Source: Lactobacillus johnsonii ATCC 33200 (GTDB lineage Bacteria; Bacillota; Bacilli; Lactobacillales; Lactobacillaceae). Taken from it: a DNA stretch of 64,000 nt. The notes below the pieces were generated by a model that searched no databases, had not been told where the DNA came from, and was given only the letters and a program-made list of their open reading frames with translations. Location: assembly GCF_000159355.1 (NCBI RefSeq), contig NZ_GG670120.1, positions 352,209 to 416,208 on the forward strand. Direction: 5' to 3'. How positions within the stretch are numbered: position 1 is the stretch's first letter; each line of letters begins with the position of its first letter. This document shows positions 29,076-38,164 of the stretch, piece by piece. Position numbers and translations under genes: made by a program.

Positions 29076-29237
29076 GATTATGCATGTCCTTACTGCTACA
29101 TTGGTGAAACCAACTAACAAAAGGCAATTGAAGAGTTAGGTGTTCAAGATAAGATTGAATATGACTTGAATGCTTTTTAAATTGATTTAGATGCACCTAA
29201 GTCAACTAAGCAAACTAATGCAGTCCTTTCAATGTGA
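29076..29237 (+). pseudogene. Relic of a second FrnE/DsbA-family oxidoreductase
   Basis: In one frame the text reads DYACPYCYIGETN-stop-QKAIEELGVQDKIEYDLNAF-stop-IDLDAPKSTKQ. This is the N-terminal part of a FrnE-like protein including an intact CPYC active site, interrupted by two stops, with no start and no C-terminal part. It is clearly related in layout to the broken gene at 26300. The rest of 28986-29370 holds no gene. Confidence 0.7.
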
Positions 29238-29320
29238 AGGTGGTTAGAGCATGTTTTGATTCAATAAATGTGTTTTTTATGCTAATTGTGAATTTTCTAT
29301 GAGTTTTCATATATTTTTTG

Positions 29321-29326
29321 TATAAT
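29321..29326 (+). promoter_or_regulatory. Candidate -10 element of the EPS operon
   Basis: TATAAT preceded by a long T-rich stretch, 45 bases before the first EPS gene; no good -35 is seen. A small hairpin (CTTTTAGT GTT ACTAAAAAG) follows at 29330-29348 in the leader. Confidence 0.4.
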
Positions 29327-29370
29327 AACTTTTAGTGTTACTAAAAAGCAAAAAATAAAAGAGGAATAAA

Positions 29371-30375
29371 ATGGATCATAAGAATAGTGATAATGAATTA
29401 AGACATCGCTCACATCATCACCGGCATCATCGACGTAAAAAGTTTTGGCGTATCTTTTGGATTGTATTAGGTGTCTTCCTAGCAGTAGACATCATTGCGG
29501 TTATTATCGCTTGGCACAATATCCATGTTGCCACTAACAATATGTATAATCCGATGAGTAATGAAATTAGTGATCGGAAGGTTAGCGACAAACTGAAAGA
29601 TAAGAAGCCAATGAGCCTGCTTTTATTGGGAACAGATACAGGTGAATTTGGACGTTCTTACAAGGGGAGAACAGATACCATTATGATGATGGTTATCAAT
29701 CCTAAGACCAATAAGACAACAGTTGTCAGCTTGCCTCGAGATATGAAAGTTAACTTACCGGATTATCCAGACTATTCACCAGCTAAGATTAATGCAGCCT
29801 ATACTTATGGTGGTGTAGATGAAACTGTTAAAACGATCAAGAAGTACTTTAATGTTCCAACTGATTCTTATGTCATGGTAAACATGGGAGGGCTCGAGAA
29901 GGCAATTGATCAAGTTGGAGGAGTGACAGTTAAGTCGCCATTAACGTTTGATTATGAAGGCTATCACTTCACTAAGGGCGTAACTTATCACATGAATGGG
30001 AAGAAAGCTTTAGCATTCAGTAGAATGCGTTATGATGACCCAAAAGGAGATTATGGGCGTCAAGAGAGACAAAGACTTGTAATTATGGCATTATTAAAGA
30101 GTTCCATTTCTTACAAGACAGTCGTTAACCAAGCATTCTTGAATTCAATCTCTAAGCAAACTATGACTAACTTAACGTTTGATAATATGGTTGCGTTAGC
30201 TCAGAATTATCGTCATGCAACTGATAATATCACAAGTGATCACGCTCAAGGACAAGGCGATTGGGAGAATGGCGTTGCCTATGAGTCAGTTAGTCAAGCA
30301 GAATGTCAAAGAATTAGTAATAAGTTACGTGCTGCCTTAGGGCTTAAGCCGGAAACCTTAAAGACAGGAGAATAG
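29371..30375 (+). CDS. epsA: LytR-CpsA-Psr (LCP) family protein, first EPS gene
   Basis: LCP phosphotransferases attach undecaprenyl-linked polymers to peptidoglycan. The 334-residue protein has a His/Arg-rich cytoplasmic start (RHRSHHHRHHRRKKF), one membrane segment (about 28-48) and the extracellular LCP domain with landmarks LLLGTDTGEFGRSYKGRTDTIM, SLPRDMKVNLP and ALAFSRMRYDDPKGDYGRQERQR (the conserved Arg cluster that binds the pyrophosphate lipid). It leads the EPS operon, as in other lactobacilli, and may attach the polymer or influence its expression. Confidence 0.9.
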   Translation: MDHKNSDNELRHRSHHHRHHRRKKFWRIFWIVLGVFLAVDIIAVIIAWHNIHVATNNMYNPMSNEISDRKVSDKLKDKKPMSLLLLGTDTGEFGRSYKGRTDTIMMMVINPKTNKTTVVSLPRDMKVNLPDYPDYSPAKINAAYTYGGVDETVKTIKKYFNVPTDSYVMVNMGGLEKAIDQVGGVTVKSPLTFDYEGYHFTKGVTYHMNGKKALAFSRMRYDDPKGDYGRQERQRLVIMALLKSSISYKTVVNQAFLNSISKQTMTNLTFDNMVALAQNYRHATDNITSDHAQGQGDWENGVAYESVSQAECQRISNKLRAALGLKPETLKTGE

Positions 30376-30381
30376 GAAAAA

Positions 30382-31245
30382 GTGGAAAACAGTACAAAAA
30401 CTGAAAATACAATCGATTTACGTAGATTATGGATGCTTCTTCGAGCACATATTTGGGCAATTATCGCCTGGGCCGTTGGTTTAGGAGCAGTTGGATTTGT
30501 CTTAGCTGCTTTTGTCGTTGAGCCAAAGTATACTTCAACAACTCAGATTTTGGTTAACCAAAAAAGAAATACGACGGATGCTGGTCAAGCATTCAATGCT
30601 CAACAAGCTGATGTCCAGTTAATTAATACTTATAAGGATATTGTTACTAGTCCAGTTATTTTAAAAGATGCTTCTAAGTGGCTAAAAAATCCTACTGAAG
30701 TTGTAAAGCCAGCTAAAAAAGCTCAGTACAAGACTTTAGCTGATGGTACTAAAAAACTTGTTAGTCCAGCTGAACCAGCTGTTGTAAGAAGAGCGGGACG
30801 TGGCTACAACGTTAGTGCTAAAGAAATGCAAAAAGCAGTGTCAGTAAGTACACAACAACAATCTCAAGTATTTACAATTAGTGCTAAGAGTAATGATCCA
30901 GAAAAAGCGCAAGCAATTGCAAATGCGGTTGCTAAAACTTTTAAGAATAAAATTAAGAGCATTATGAATGTTAATAATGTAACAATTGTGTCACCAGCTG
31001 CTCGTGGTATTAAGACATTCCCTAAGACTACACTATTTACTCTCGCGGGTATTGTGCTTGGATTAATTATTAGCGTTGCTTTAATTGTCTTACGTGATTC
31101 ATTTAATACTACAGTCAGAGATGATGACTACTTGACGAAGGAATTAGGTTTAACCAATTTAGGTCATGTATCTCACTTCCACTTATCTAATGATTTTAGT
31201 ATCAATAAGAAGAACAATGATTCTGGTAAAAAGAAGCGTGTATAG
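30382..31245 (+). CDS. epsB: Chain-length regulator / BY-kinase activator (Wzz family)
   Basis: Membrane adaptor that controls EPS chain length and activates the next gene's tyrosine kinase. Two membrane segments bracket an extracellular domain: about 25-47 (AIIAWAVGLGAVGFVLAAF) and 215-240 (LFTLAGIVLGLIISVALIVL). The PKYTSTTQILVNQK motif follows the first segment. Starts at a GTG (30382), 6 bases after epsA. The short cytoplasmic C-terminal tail fits the split Gram-positive type that partners a separate kinase. Confidence 0.9.
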   Translation: MENSTKTENTIDLRRLWMLLRAHIWAIIAWAVGLGAVGFVLAAFVVEPKYTSTTQILVNQKRNTTDAGQAFNAQQADVQLINTYKDIVTSPVILKDASKWLKNPTEVVKPAKKAQYKTLADGTKKLVSPAEPAVVRRAGRGYNVSAKEMQKAVSVSTQQQSQVFTISAKSNDPEKAQAIANAVAKTFKNKIKSIMNVNNVTIVSPAARGIKTFPKTTLFTLAGIVLGLIISVALIVLRDSFNTTVRDDDYLTKELGLTNLGHVSHFHLSNDFSINKKNNDSGKKKRV

Positions 31246-31255
31246 GAGAGTATAA

Positions 31256-32011
31256 ATGGGATTGTTTAATAGACGTAGAAAACGTGGTACAGATGAAACC
31301 ATGCAATATGGTGCTAAGTTAATTACTGTAGCAAAACCGCAAAATCCAGTAAGTGAACAGTTTAGAACAGTGAAGACTAATATTGACTTTACTAGTGTTG
31401 ATCATCAAATCAAAGCTTTAGCTTTTACATCAGCTAATATTAGTGAAGGAAAGTCAACTGTAACAGTGAATGTGGCGGTTACAATGGCTCAAGCAGGTAA
31501 AAAAGTATTATTGATTGATGCCGATTTGCACAGACCAACATTACACCAAACATTCGACATTCCAAATCGAGTAGGATTGACTACAATTTTAACTTCACAT
31601 TCTAATGAAGTTGATATGGCAAATATTGTTAAAGAAGATATTATTCCTAATCTTTCAGTAATGCCTGCTGGTCCTATTCCACCTAATCCAGCTCAATTAT
31701 TGGGTTCTAATAGAATGCGTGCCTTTCTAAACATGGTTAAGGAACACTATGATTTGGTAATTTTGGATTTAGCGCCGGTCTTAGAAGTTTCAGATACCCA
31801 AATTTTAGCTGGTGAAATGGATGGAGTAGTTTTAGTTGTACGTCAAGGAGTTACGCAGAAGGCTGGAGTTGAGCGTGCTATTGAAATGCTTAACTTAACT
31901 AAGACACATGTTTTAGGGTATGTAATGAATGACGTGAAAACTGGTCCAGATGGCTATGGATACGGCTATGGCTATGGATACAGTCAAGAAAAAGATGGAG
32001 AAACGAAGTAA
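31256..32011 (+). CDS. epsC: EPS tyrosine-protein kinase (CpsD/CapB type BY-kinase)
   Basis: Cytoplasmic bacterial tyrosine kinase. Walker A is ANISEGKSTVTVN, Walker A' VLLIDADLHRPT, Walker B LVILDLAPV. The C-terminal tail has a run of alternating Gly-Tyr (DGYGYGYGYGYSQ), the autophosphorylation cluster. With epsB it forms the phospho-switch controlling EPS polymerisation, reversed by the PHP phosphatase encoded next. 251 residues, normal length. Confidence 0.93.
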   Translation: MGLFNRRRKRGTDETMQYGAKLITVAKPQNPVSEQFRTVKTNIDFTSVDHQIKALAFTSANISEGKSTVTVNVAVTMAQAGKKVLLIDADLHRPTLHQTFDIPNRVGLTTILTSHSNEVDMANIVKEDIIPNLSVMPAGPIPPNPAQLLGSNRMRAFLNMVKEHYDLVILDLAPVLEVSDTQILAGEMDGVVLVVRQGVTQKAGVERAIEMLNLTKTHVLGYVMNDVKTGPDGYGYGYGYGYSQEKDGETK

Positions 32012-32017
32012 TAAATA

Positions 32018-32788
32018 ATGGTATTAGTTGACATTCACGCACATATATTGCCAGGAATTGATGATGGTTCTCCTGATTTGGAATCTTCATTAGGTCTAGC
32101 AGAAGCTGCAGTAGCCGATGGAATTACTCATGCATTAATGACCCCACATACTTTAAATGGAAAATATTTAAATCATAAAGAGGATATCATTAAAGAGACA
32201 GCTAGTTTTCAAAAGGAATTAGAACAGCACAATATTCCTTTGACTGTCTTTCCAAGTCAAGAAGTTCGTCTAAATGGTAATTTACCGCAAGCTTTAGATG
32301 ATGATGATATCTTATTTTGTGATGAAGATGGCAGATATATGCTATTAGAATTTCCAAGTGAAGATGTACCAACTTATGCCAAAGATATGACTTTTAAATT
32401 GTTAGGACGGGGGATTACCCCAATCATTGTTCATCCAGAAAGGAATTCTGGTATCTTGGCTCATCCAGAAAAATTACAAGAGTTTATTGAGCAAGGCTGT
32501 TTAACGCAAATAACTGCTAGTTCGTATGTGGGAGTCTTTGGAAAAGAGATCGAAAAATTAGCTGATCAATTTGTAGAAGCGGGTCAAGTAGCCACTTTTG
32601 CTTCAGATGCACATACGTTGCCAAAACGTGAAAGTCGAATGCATGACGCTTATGAGAAGTTAGAAAAAACGCAAGGATTGGATGTTGCTAATAGCTTTAA
32701 GCAGAATGCACGAAACATTATTAATTCTGATAATGTTAATTTAAATTGGAAACCTTTAAAGAAAAAGAAACGGTTTTGGATATTTTAA
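32018..32788 (+). CDS. epsD: EPS tyrosine-protein phosphatase (CpsB type, PHP family)
   Basis: Mn-dependent phosphatase that removes phosphate from the kinase tail. The metal-binding motif DIHAHILPGIDDGS lies at the N-terminus; VHPERN and SDAHT are further ligand motifs. 256 residues. It follows epsC after 6 bases. With epsB and epsC it forms the regulatory triad of Wzy-dependent polymers. Confidence 0.92.
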   Translation: MVLVDIHAHILPGIDDGSPDLESSLGLAEAAVADGITHALMTPHTLNGKYLNHKEDIIKETASFQKELEQHNIPLTVFPSQEVRLNGNLPQALDDDDILFCDEDGRYMLLEFPSEDVPTYAKDMTFKLLGRGITPIIVHPERNSGILAHPEKLQEFIEQGCLTQITASSYVGVFGKEIEKLADQFVEAGQVATFASDAHTLPKRESRMHDAYEKLEKTQGLDVANSFKQNARNIINSDNVNLNWKPLKKKKRFWIF

Positions 32789-32815
32789 GTTTATTGTTGG
32801 GGGATAGAGTTTTAA

Positions 32816-33475
32816 ATGATGGCACAAGAGGTTAAAAGGGTAAAACTAGATCCGTCAAAAGTTAAGGGACGTGTAGGATACCGTGCTGTAAAACGTGGCT
32901 TTGATATTTTAGCTAGTGGATTGGCTCTGATATTATTGTCTCCATTATTTTTAGTTTTAATTGTCTTAATTAAAAAGGAAGATGGTGGACCAGCTTTCTA
33001 TTCACAAGAACGAATCGGTAAAAATGAGAAACCATTTAAAATGTGGAAGTTTCGTTCAATGATTGTGAATGCCGATAAAATGGTAAAACAGTTAGAAGAA
33101 CAAAATGAAATTGACGGGGCAATGTTTAAGATTAAAGATGATCCTCGTGTAACTAAAATTGGTCATGTAATTAGAAAATATAGTCTTGATGAATTACCTC
33201 AGCTTTGGAACGTGTTAAAAGGTGATATGTCTTTAGTAGGTCCACGTCCACCTCTACCAATGGAAGTGGCTGATTATACTGACTATGATAAATTGCGTTT
33301 AACTGTTACACCAGGTTGTACAGGACTTTGGCAGGTAACAAAACGTAATGATGCAGACTTTGATGAAATGGTAGAATTAGACCTTGAATATATCAATAAG
33401 AGTAGTTTGTGGTTTGATTTTAAGATTTTATTAAAGACTGTTGGTGTTGTTATTCATCCGAATAGTGCGTATTAA
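32816..33475 (+). CDS. epsE: Undecaprenyl-phosphate sugar phosphotransferase (priming enzyme)
   Basis: Starts each repeat unit by moving a sugar-1-phosphate from UDP-sugar to the lipid carrier. 219 residues with one membrane segment (about 30-50), then the PNPT catalytic core: SQERIGKNEKPFKMWKFRSM, KYSLDELPQLWNVLKGDMSLVGPRPP and TPGCTGLWQV. The short form without an N-terminal multi-span domain is typical of Gram-positive EpsE/CpsE-like enzymes. The sugar (Gal, Glc) cannot be read from sequence. Confidence 0.92.
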   Translation: MMAQEVKRVKLDPSKVKGRVGYRAVKRGFDILASGLALILLSPLFLVLIVLIKKEDGGPAFYSQERIGKNEKPFKMWKFRSMIVNADKMVKQLEEQNEIDGAMFKIKDDPRVTKIGHVIRKYSLDELPQLWNVLKGDMSLVGPRPPLPMEVADYTDYDKLRLTVTPGCTGLWQVTKRNDADFDEMVELDLEYINKSSLWFDFKILLKTVGVVIHPNSAY

Positions 33476-33493
33476 GGAGAGAAAGAAAAAAGT

Positions 33494-33943
33494 ATGAAAG
33501 TTTGTTTAGTTGGTTCTAGCGGTGGTCACTTAACTCATCTTTATATGTTAAAGCCATTTTGGCAAAATAAGGATAGATTCTGGGTTACTTTTGATAAAGA
33601 AGATGCAAGAAGTAAGCTGAAATCTGAAAAGATGTATGGATGTTACTATCCCACTAACCGTAATCTAAAAAACTTGATTCGTAATACTTTTTTAGCAATT
33701 AAAGTGCTCCGTAAAGAACGTCCTGATGTAATTATTTCTAGTGGGGCTGCAGTAGCAGTTCCATTTTTTTATATCGGAAAATTAATGGGTGCTAAGACTG
33801 TTTACATTGAAGTATTTGATCGCTATGATAAACCTACAATTACTGGTAAATTGGTATATCCAATAACAGATAAGTTTATCGTTGAATGGGAAGAAATGAA
33901 GAAAGTTTATCCTAAGGCAATTAATTTAGGAAGTATTTTTTAG
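33494..33943 (+). CDS. Alg14-like membrane subunit of a split glycosyltransferase
   Basis: 149 residues of the PssD/Cps14F type: the N-terminal half of a GT-B fold with one hydrophobic anchor, which recruits the catalytic partner (next gene) to the membrane. The N-terminus CLVGSSGGHLTHL is the family hallmark; VIISSGAAVAVPF and PITDKFIVEWEEM follow. In known pairs the two add a galactose as second sugar. Spacing to the next gene is 9 bases. Confidence 0.85.
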   Translation: MKVCLVGSSGGHLTHLYMLKPFWQNKDRFWVTFDKEDARSKLKSEKMYGCYYPTNRNLKNLIRNTFLAIKVLRKERPDVIISSGAAVAVPFFYIGKLMGAKTVYIEVFDRYDKPTITGKLVYPITDKFIVEWEEMKKVYPKAINLGSIF

Positions 33944-33952
33944 GGTGATAAG

Positions 33953-34453
33953 ATGATTTTTGTTACTGTAGGTACTCATGAGCAGCCTTTTAACCGTTTG
34001 GTGAAAAAAATAGATGATTTGGTTGCTGAAGGTACAATTAAGGAAAAAGTGGTTATTCAGACTGGTTTTAGTACATATAAACCAGTACATTGCGAAGGCC
34101 ACAAAATGATGTCTTTTGAAGAAATGCAAAATACTTTGAAAGATGCGCGTATTGTTATTACGCATGGTGGACCTTCAAGTTTTATTGAAGCATTACAATT
34201 TGGAAAAGTTCCAATTGTGGTTCCTAGACAAGAAAAATATCATGAGCATGTTAACAATCACCAAGTTGACTTCACCGAATTAATTGAAAAAAGAATGAAT
34301 AATATAATTCCTGTTTATGATGTAAATAAACTTGCTGAAACAATTAAAAACTATGATGAAATTGTCAAAACAAAAAATGTTGGCGAAAGTAGTAATAATA
34401 GGAAATTTAATCAAAGCTTGGAACATATTATTAATGAATTAGTGGGGAAGTAA
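33953..34453 (+). CDS. Alg13-like catalytic subunit of the split glycosyltransferase
   Basis: 166 residues of the PssE/Cps14G type, donor-binding half of the GT-B enzyme. FVTVGTHEQPFNRL at the N-terminus and ITHGGPSSFIEALQFGKVPIVVPR are the expected motifs. It acts with the preceding protein at the membrane. The next gene begins directly after the stop codon. Confidence 0.87.
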   Translation: MIFVTVGTHEQPFNRLVKKIDDLVAEGTIKEKVVIQTGFSTYKPVHCEGHKMMSFEEMQNTLKDARIVITHGGPSSFIEALQFGKVPIVVPRQEKYHEHVNNHQVDFTELIEKRMNNIIPVYDVNKLAETIKNYDEIVKTKNVGESSNNRKFNQSLEHIINELVGK

Positions 34454-35179
34454 ATGACTATACCAAAAGTAATACATTATTGTTGGTTTGGAAATAATCC
34501 AAAACCTAAAGTAATTCAAGATTGTATAGAATCTTGGAAAAAATATTGTCCCGATTACGAGATAAAAGAATGGAACGAATCAAATTATGATGTAAATAAA
34601 ACTAAGTATACTCAGTTAGCTTATAAAAGTAAAAAGTATGCTTTCTTAACCGATTATGTTCGTTTAGATGCCCTTTATAATGAGGGTGGTGTCTATATGG
34701 ATACCGATGTGAAATTGATTAAGTCAATTGATGATCTTGTTAAAAAGGGTAATTTCATGTCTTTTGAAAAAGTAGGTCGGGTTAATACAGGTGTGGGATT
34801 TGCTAGTGAAAAAGGCACATCTATCCTTAAAGAAAATTTAGATTATTATAATACACATACATTTGTGGATAAAAATAATAATTTTGATCCTGAAATTTGT
34901 GTAAAAATAACTACACAATTGTTGGAAAAACATGGACTAGATTATAAGCGTAATGAACAGCAAGAAGTAGAGAATTTTACTATTTACCCATCAGATTATT
35001 TCTCTCCTAAAAAAATGGGAACAGAAAAAATTACAATTACTTCAAATACTTACGGTATACATTTGTATGCTTCTAGTTGGTATAAAGGATCAAAATTGTC
35101 CAAAAAAATTAAGTATCATCTAATTCCGCTTAAAGAATTTGTGAAATATAAAATTTTGAAAAGAAAATTATATGAATAA
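34454..35179 (+). CDS. Glycosyltransferase with DXD motif (Gly_transf_sug type)
   Basis: 241 residues. IPKVIHYCWFGNNPKPK at the N-terminus and LDALYNEGGVYMDTDVK with the metal/nucleotide-binding DTD are typical of capsular sugar transferases of the GT32-like family. It adds one sugar to the repeat unit; donor unknown. It overlaps the next gene by 8 bases. From here the operon becomes more AT-rich and less conserved, as usual for strain-specific glycosyltransferases. Confidence 0.82.
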   Translation: MTIPKVIHYCWFGNNPKPKVIQDCIESWKKYCPDYEIKEWNESNYDVNKTKYTQLAYKSKKYAFLTDYVRLDALYNEGGVYMDTDVKLIKSIDDLVKKGNFMSFEKVGRVNTGVGFASEKGTSILKENLDYYNTHTFVDKNNNFDPEICVKITTQLLEKHGLDYKRNEQQEVENFTIYPSDYFSPKKMGTEKITITSNTYGIHLYASSWYKGSKLSKKIKYHLIPLKEFVKYKILKRKLYE

Positions 35180-36077
35180 GGTAGCATATAAAGAACAAAT
35201 ATCTATTATTACCCCTGTTTTTAATAGATTAAAAGAATTAACTAGACTATATAAATCGTTACGCACGCAAAATAATAATAATTTTATATGGATTATTGTA
35301 GATGATGGTTCTGAGAAAACTATTAATGAGATTGTAGATATTTGGAAAAAAGAATCAAAATTTAAGATTGATTTGATCGTCCAGTCTAATCAAGGAAAAA
35401 TGCATGCCTATAAAAATGCAATGAAACGTTTGAATACACCATGGTCGTTAGTCGTAGATAGTGATGATACTGTATCAGAAGAAATGATAGATATTTTATA
35501 TAAAACAATATTATCTATTAATTCTGATAATGATTGTGGTGTAGTTTTCCCAAGAAAATTAGGTGCTGATTCGAATGGAACATCTCTTTGGAAACAATTA
35601 CCAAATAAAGTTAATATTATAGATTTGAGATATCAATATAATATTCCCGAATCTACTATTTTTATAAAAACTAATGAATTAAAAAAGGCATTTAACTCCT
35701 TACAATTACCTGATGAAAAATTTATTAGTGAAGAAATACTTTACAATAAATTAATGGAACAAGGTAAATTTGTTGTAAGAGATGAACTATTTTATTTTGG
35801 TGATTATCAAGAGGATGGACTAACAAAACATCTTTTTGAATTATGGTTAAAAAATCCTAAAAGTACCATTATGTTGTTGAATTCAAGATATCGCGCAATG
35901 AATTCATTTCCTTGGAAAAAGCGATTGATAGGTCAATGGAAAACAAATATTAATTTAACTGCTTTTGCACTTGCAACTAACAGATCAATTAAAAGTGTTT
36001 CACCAGATTTAATAGAAAGTATTTTTTTATTTTTACCAGCGTTGGTTTTGAAGGAAAAGAGATTCAAAATTGAATAA
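35172..36077 (+). CDS. Family 2 glycosyltransferase
   Basis: GT-A fold enzyme of 301 residues. Landmarks: ISIITPVFNRLKEL, WIIVDDGSE, and VDSDDTVSEEM (DxD-type). Adds one sugar of the repeat unit at the cytoplasmic side; acceptor and donor unknown. Overlaps both neighbours by 8 bases, so translation is coupled. Confidence 0.85.
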   Translation: MNKVAYKEQISIITPVFNRLKELTRLYKSLRTQNNNNFIWIIVDDGSEKTINEIVDIWKKESKFKIDLIVQSNQGKMHAYKNAMKRLNTPWSLVVDSDDTVSEEMIDILYKTILSINSDNDCGVVFPRKLGADSNGTSLWKQLPNKVNIIDLRYQYNIPESTIFIKTNELKKAFNSLQLPDEKFISEEILYNKLMEQGKFVVRDELFYFGDYQEDGLTKHLFELWLKNPKSTIMLLNSRYRAMNSFPWKKRLIGQWKTNINLTAFALATNRSIKSVSPDLIESIFLFLPALVLKEKRFKIE

Positions 36078-37113
36078 CTATGAGATTAGTTTGATAATCC
36101 CAGTTCATAATTCATCTAACTTTGTTGATACAATCTACAATAATATTTCTTCGCAAATATACACAAATTTCGAAGTACTTATAATAGATGATCATTCGCG
36201 GGATAATACGAAAGAAGAATTAAAAGAGAAATTTAAAAATGCAAAATTTAAATATAGAATTTTATCGTCAAATGGTAATGGAGTTTCTGCAGCAAGAAAT
36301 ATGGGAATAGAAAAATCTCAAGGAAGATACGTTGCTTTTATAGATGATGATGATGAAATTGTTCCCGATTATTTAGAAATTTTGCATAATCATGTAGCTA
36401 ATGATAATATTCCGATTGCACTAGGTAATTATAGTGAAATTACACAAGATAAAGAAACACCTTTTAAATTTAAAAATGCTGGTATTTTTGATAATGAATG
36501 GGTTATAAATAAATTAATACCACAAACCATATTTCCGTTAGAAGGAGAACAATCTATTTGGTTACCGGTATGGCGTACCATAATCAAACGAGATATTATT
36601 ATAAGTAATAATATAAAATTTGATGAGAAGATATCACAAGCAGAAGATTTCTTATTTATGATTGAGCTTTTATTAAAAGCTGAACGTATATCAATAATTT
36701 CAGGGAAATCTATATATTTTTATAATAGAAGACAATCATCTGCTATGAATAAATATATTGAAAATGATATTGAAAAACAAAAATATTTCCATAAGCGATT
36801 TTATGAATTGTTAAATAAGAATGATCTATATAATTTATATAGAAAGCGTTATTTAAGTAATCGTGTAAAAATGTACTCTACGTTAATTTCTAATGCTACT
36901 CGTGCATCAAATAAAAAAGTTGGAATACAAGAAATTAAGAAAAGTAGAGAATTATTTTTAAAAGATGATTATGTAAATTCTACTTCACTGAAATCTCTCT
37001 ATAATTCTAAGTCCATTCAATTTGCTATCTATTTATTACGGCATAATAAAGTTGTTTTATTATATTCTATTTACAGACTTAAGGAAAAAAAGAGATTAAA
37101 TCAATTTAACTAA
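36070..37113 (+). CDS. Family 2 glycosyltransferase
   Basis: 347 residues, TTG start overlapping the previous gene by 8 bases. SLIIPVHNSSNFV, LIIDDHSRDNT and VAFIDDDDEIVPDY are the GT2 nucleotide- and metal-binding motifs; a conserved EDFLFMIELL stretch follows. The C-terminal third is helical and basic. Very AT-rich, consistent with horizontal exchange of EPS modules. Sugar specificity unknown. Confidence 0.85.
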   Translation: MNNYEISLIIPVHNSSNFVDTIYNNISSQIYTNFEVLIIDDHSRDNTKEELKEKFKNAKFKYRILSSNGNGVSAARNMGIEKSQGRYVAFIDDDDEIVPDYLEILHNHVANDNIPIALGNYSEITQDKETPFKFKNAGIFDNEWVINKLIPQTIFPLEGEQSIWLPVWRTIIKRDIIISNNIKFDEKISQAEDFLFMIELLLKAERISIISGKSIYFYNRRQSSAMNKYIENDIEKQKYFHKRFYELLNKNDLYNLYRKRYLSNRVKMYSTLISNATRASNKKVGIQEIKKSRELFLKDDYVNSTSLKSLYNSKSIQFAIYLLRHNKVVLLYSIYRLKEKKRLNQFN

Positions 37114-37135
37114 ATTAAATAGGAGAAGAAAAAGA

Positions 37136-38164
37136 GTGAATCCAGATATTACTGTTATAGTTCCAATTTATAATGTTGAAAAATATATTAGAAAGTGCTT
37201 AGACAGTCTGAAAAGACAGACATACAAGAACTTTGAAGTTTGGGCAATAGATGATGGCTCTCCTGATAATTCTAAAAAGATTGTTCAAGAATATGCTGAT
37301 AAAGATCCAAGATTTAAATCTATTTTAAAAGAAAATGGTGGCTATGGGTCAGTTTTAGAATATGGAATTAAGAATACAAAAACAAAATATTTTTTAGTTT
37401 GTGATCCTGATGATTGGCTAACAGATGATGCATTGGAAAAATTACATAATTTTGCAAAAAATAGTAATTTAGATGTAACTGTTGGTGATAAATATAATAT
37501 TTATTCAGAAGATAATAAAAAAGTATACATTCCTAGTTTTAAAAAAGAGTTAAATGTAAAACCACGTGTTGCATATGATACGGCTGAAAAAAAGGATAGA
37601 TTTATTTTTAGTGAAGTATCACCACATGCAAAATTATTTAAAACATCAATTGCAAAAAATATAGATTTTCCTCATAAGATTAGCTATACGGACACTATTT
37701 TGTATGTGTTGTCGATTGCTAATGCAAAGAGAGTAGGATATCTGGATGAAGCTCTTGCATACTACTTGATAGATCGTCCTGGTAATACTATGACAGCAAA
37801 GACTGAAGCTAAAATTAGGGATACCATTAAAATATGGCATTCCATTTATAATCAGTTGATAAATGGATTTGAGCTAAATCAAATTGAAACATATATATAT
37901 TTCTTATATTATGAAATGAAAATAATACTTATTACAGAATCTCAGCTACCTTCTATGAGTAAGTATCATACTGAGATTTTAAAAATTATGAGAATAATGC
38001 AAAGATATAATAAGATATTAGCTAAATATGTGAATAATAAGGTTGTTCCATATAATACAAATTCTATGACTGGACGCTTAATATTCAAAGGATTTATGAA
38101 TAAAGCAACATATAAATGGGTAGAGAGATTATATGTTAAATTAGAGAGGAAACGTGAAGCTTAA
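37136..38164 (+). CDS. Family 2 glycosyltransferase
   Basis: 342 residues, GTG start behind AGGAGAAG. TVIVPIYNVEKYI, WAIDDGSPDNS and VCDPDDWLTDDA are GT2 motifs; GGYGSVLEYGIKNTK lies in the donor site. It precedes the UDP-galactopyranose mutase gene and could be the galactofuranosyltransferase, but this is only suggested by adjacency. Confidence 0.85.
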   Translation: MNPDITVIVPIYNVEKYIRKCLDSLKRQTYKNFEVWAIDDGSPDNSKKIVQEYADKDPRFKSILKENGGYGSVLEYGIKNTKTKYFLVCDPDDWLTDDALEKLHNFAKNSNLDVTVGDKYNIYSEDNKKVYIPSFKKELNVKPRVAYDTAEKKDRFIFSEVSPHAKLFKTSIAKNIDFPHKISYTDTILYVLSIANAKRVGYLDEALAYYLIDRPGNTMTAKTEAKIRDTIKIWHSIYNQLINGFELNQIETYIYFLYYEMKIILITESQLPSMSKYHTEILKIMRIMQRYNKILAKYVNNKVVPYNTNSMTGRLIFKGFMNKATYKWVERLYVKLERKREA

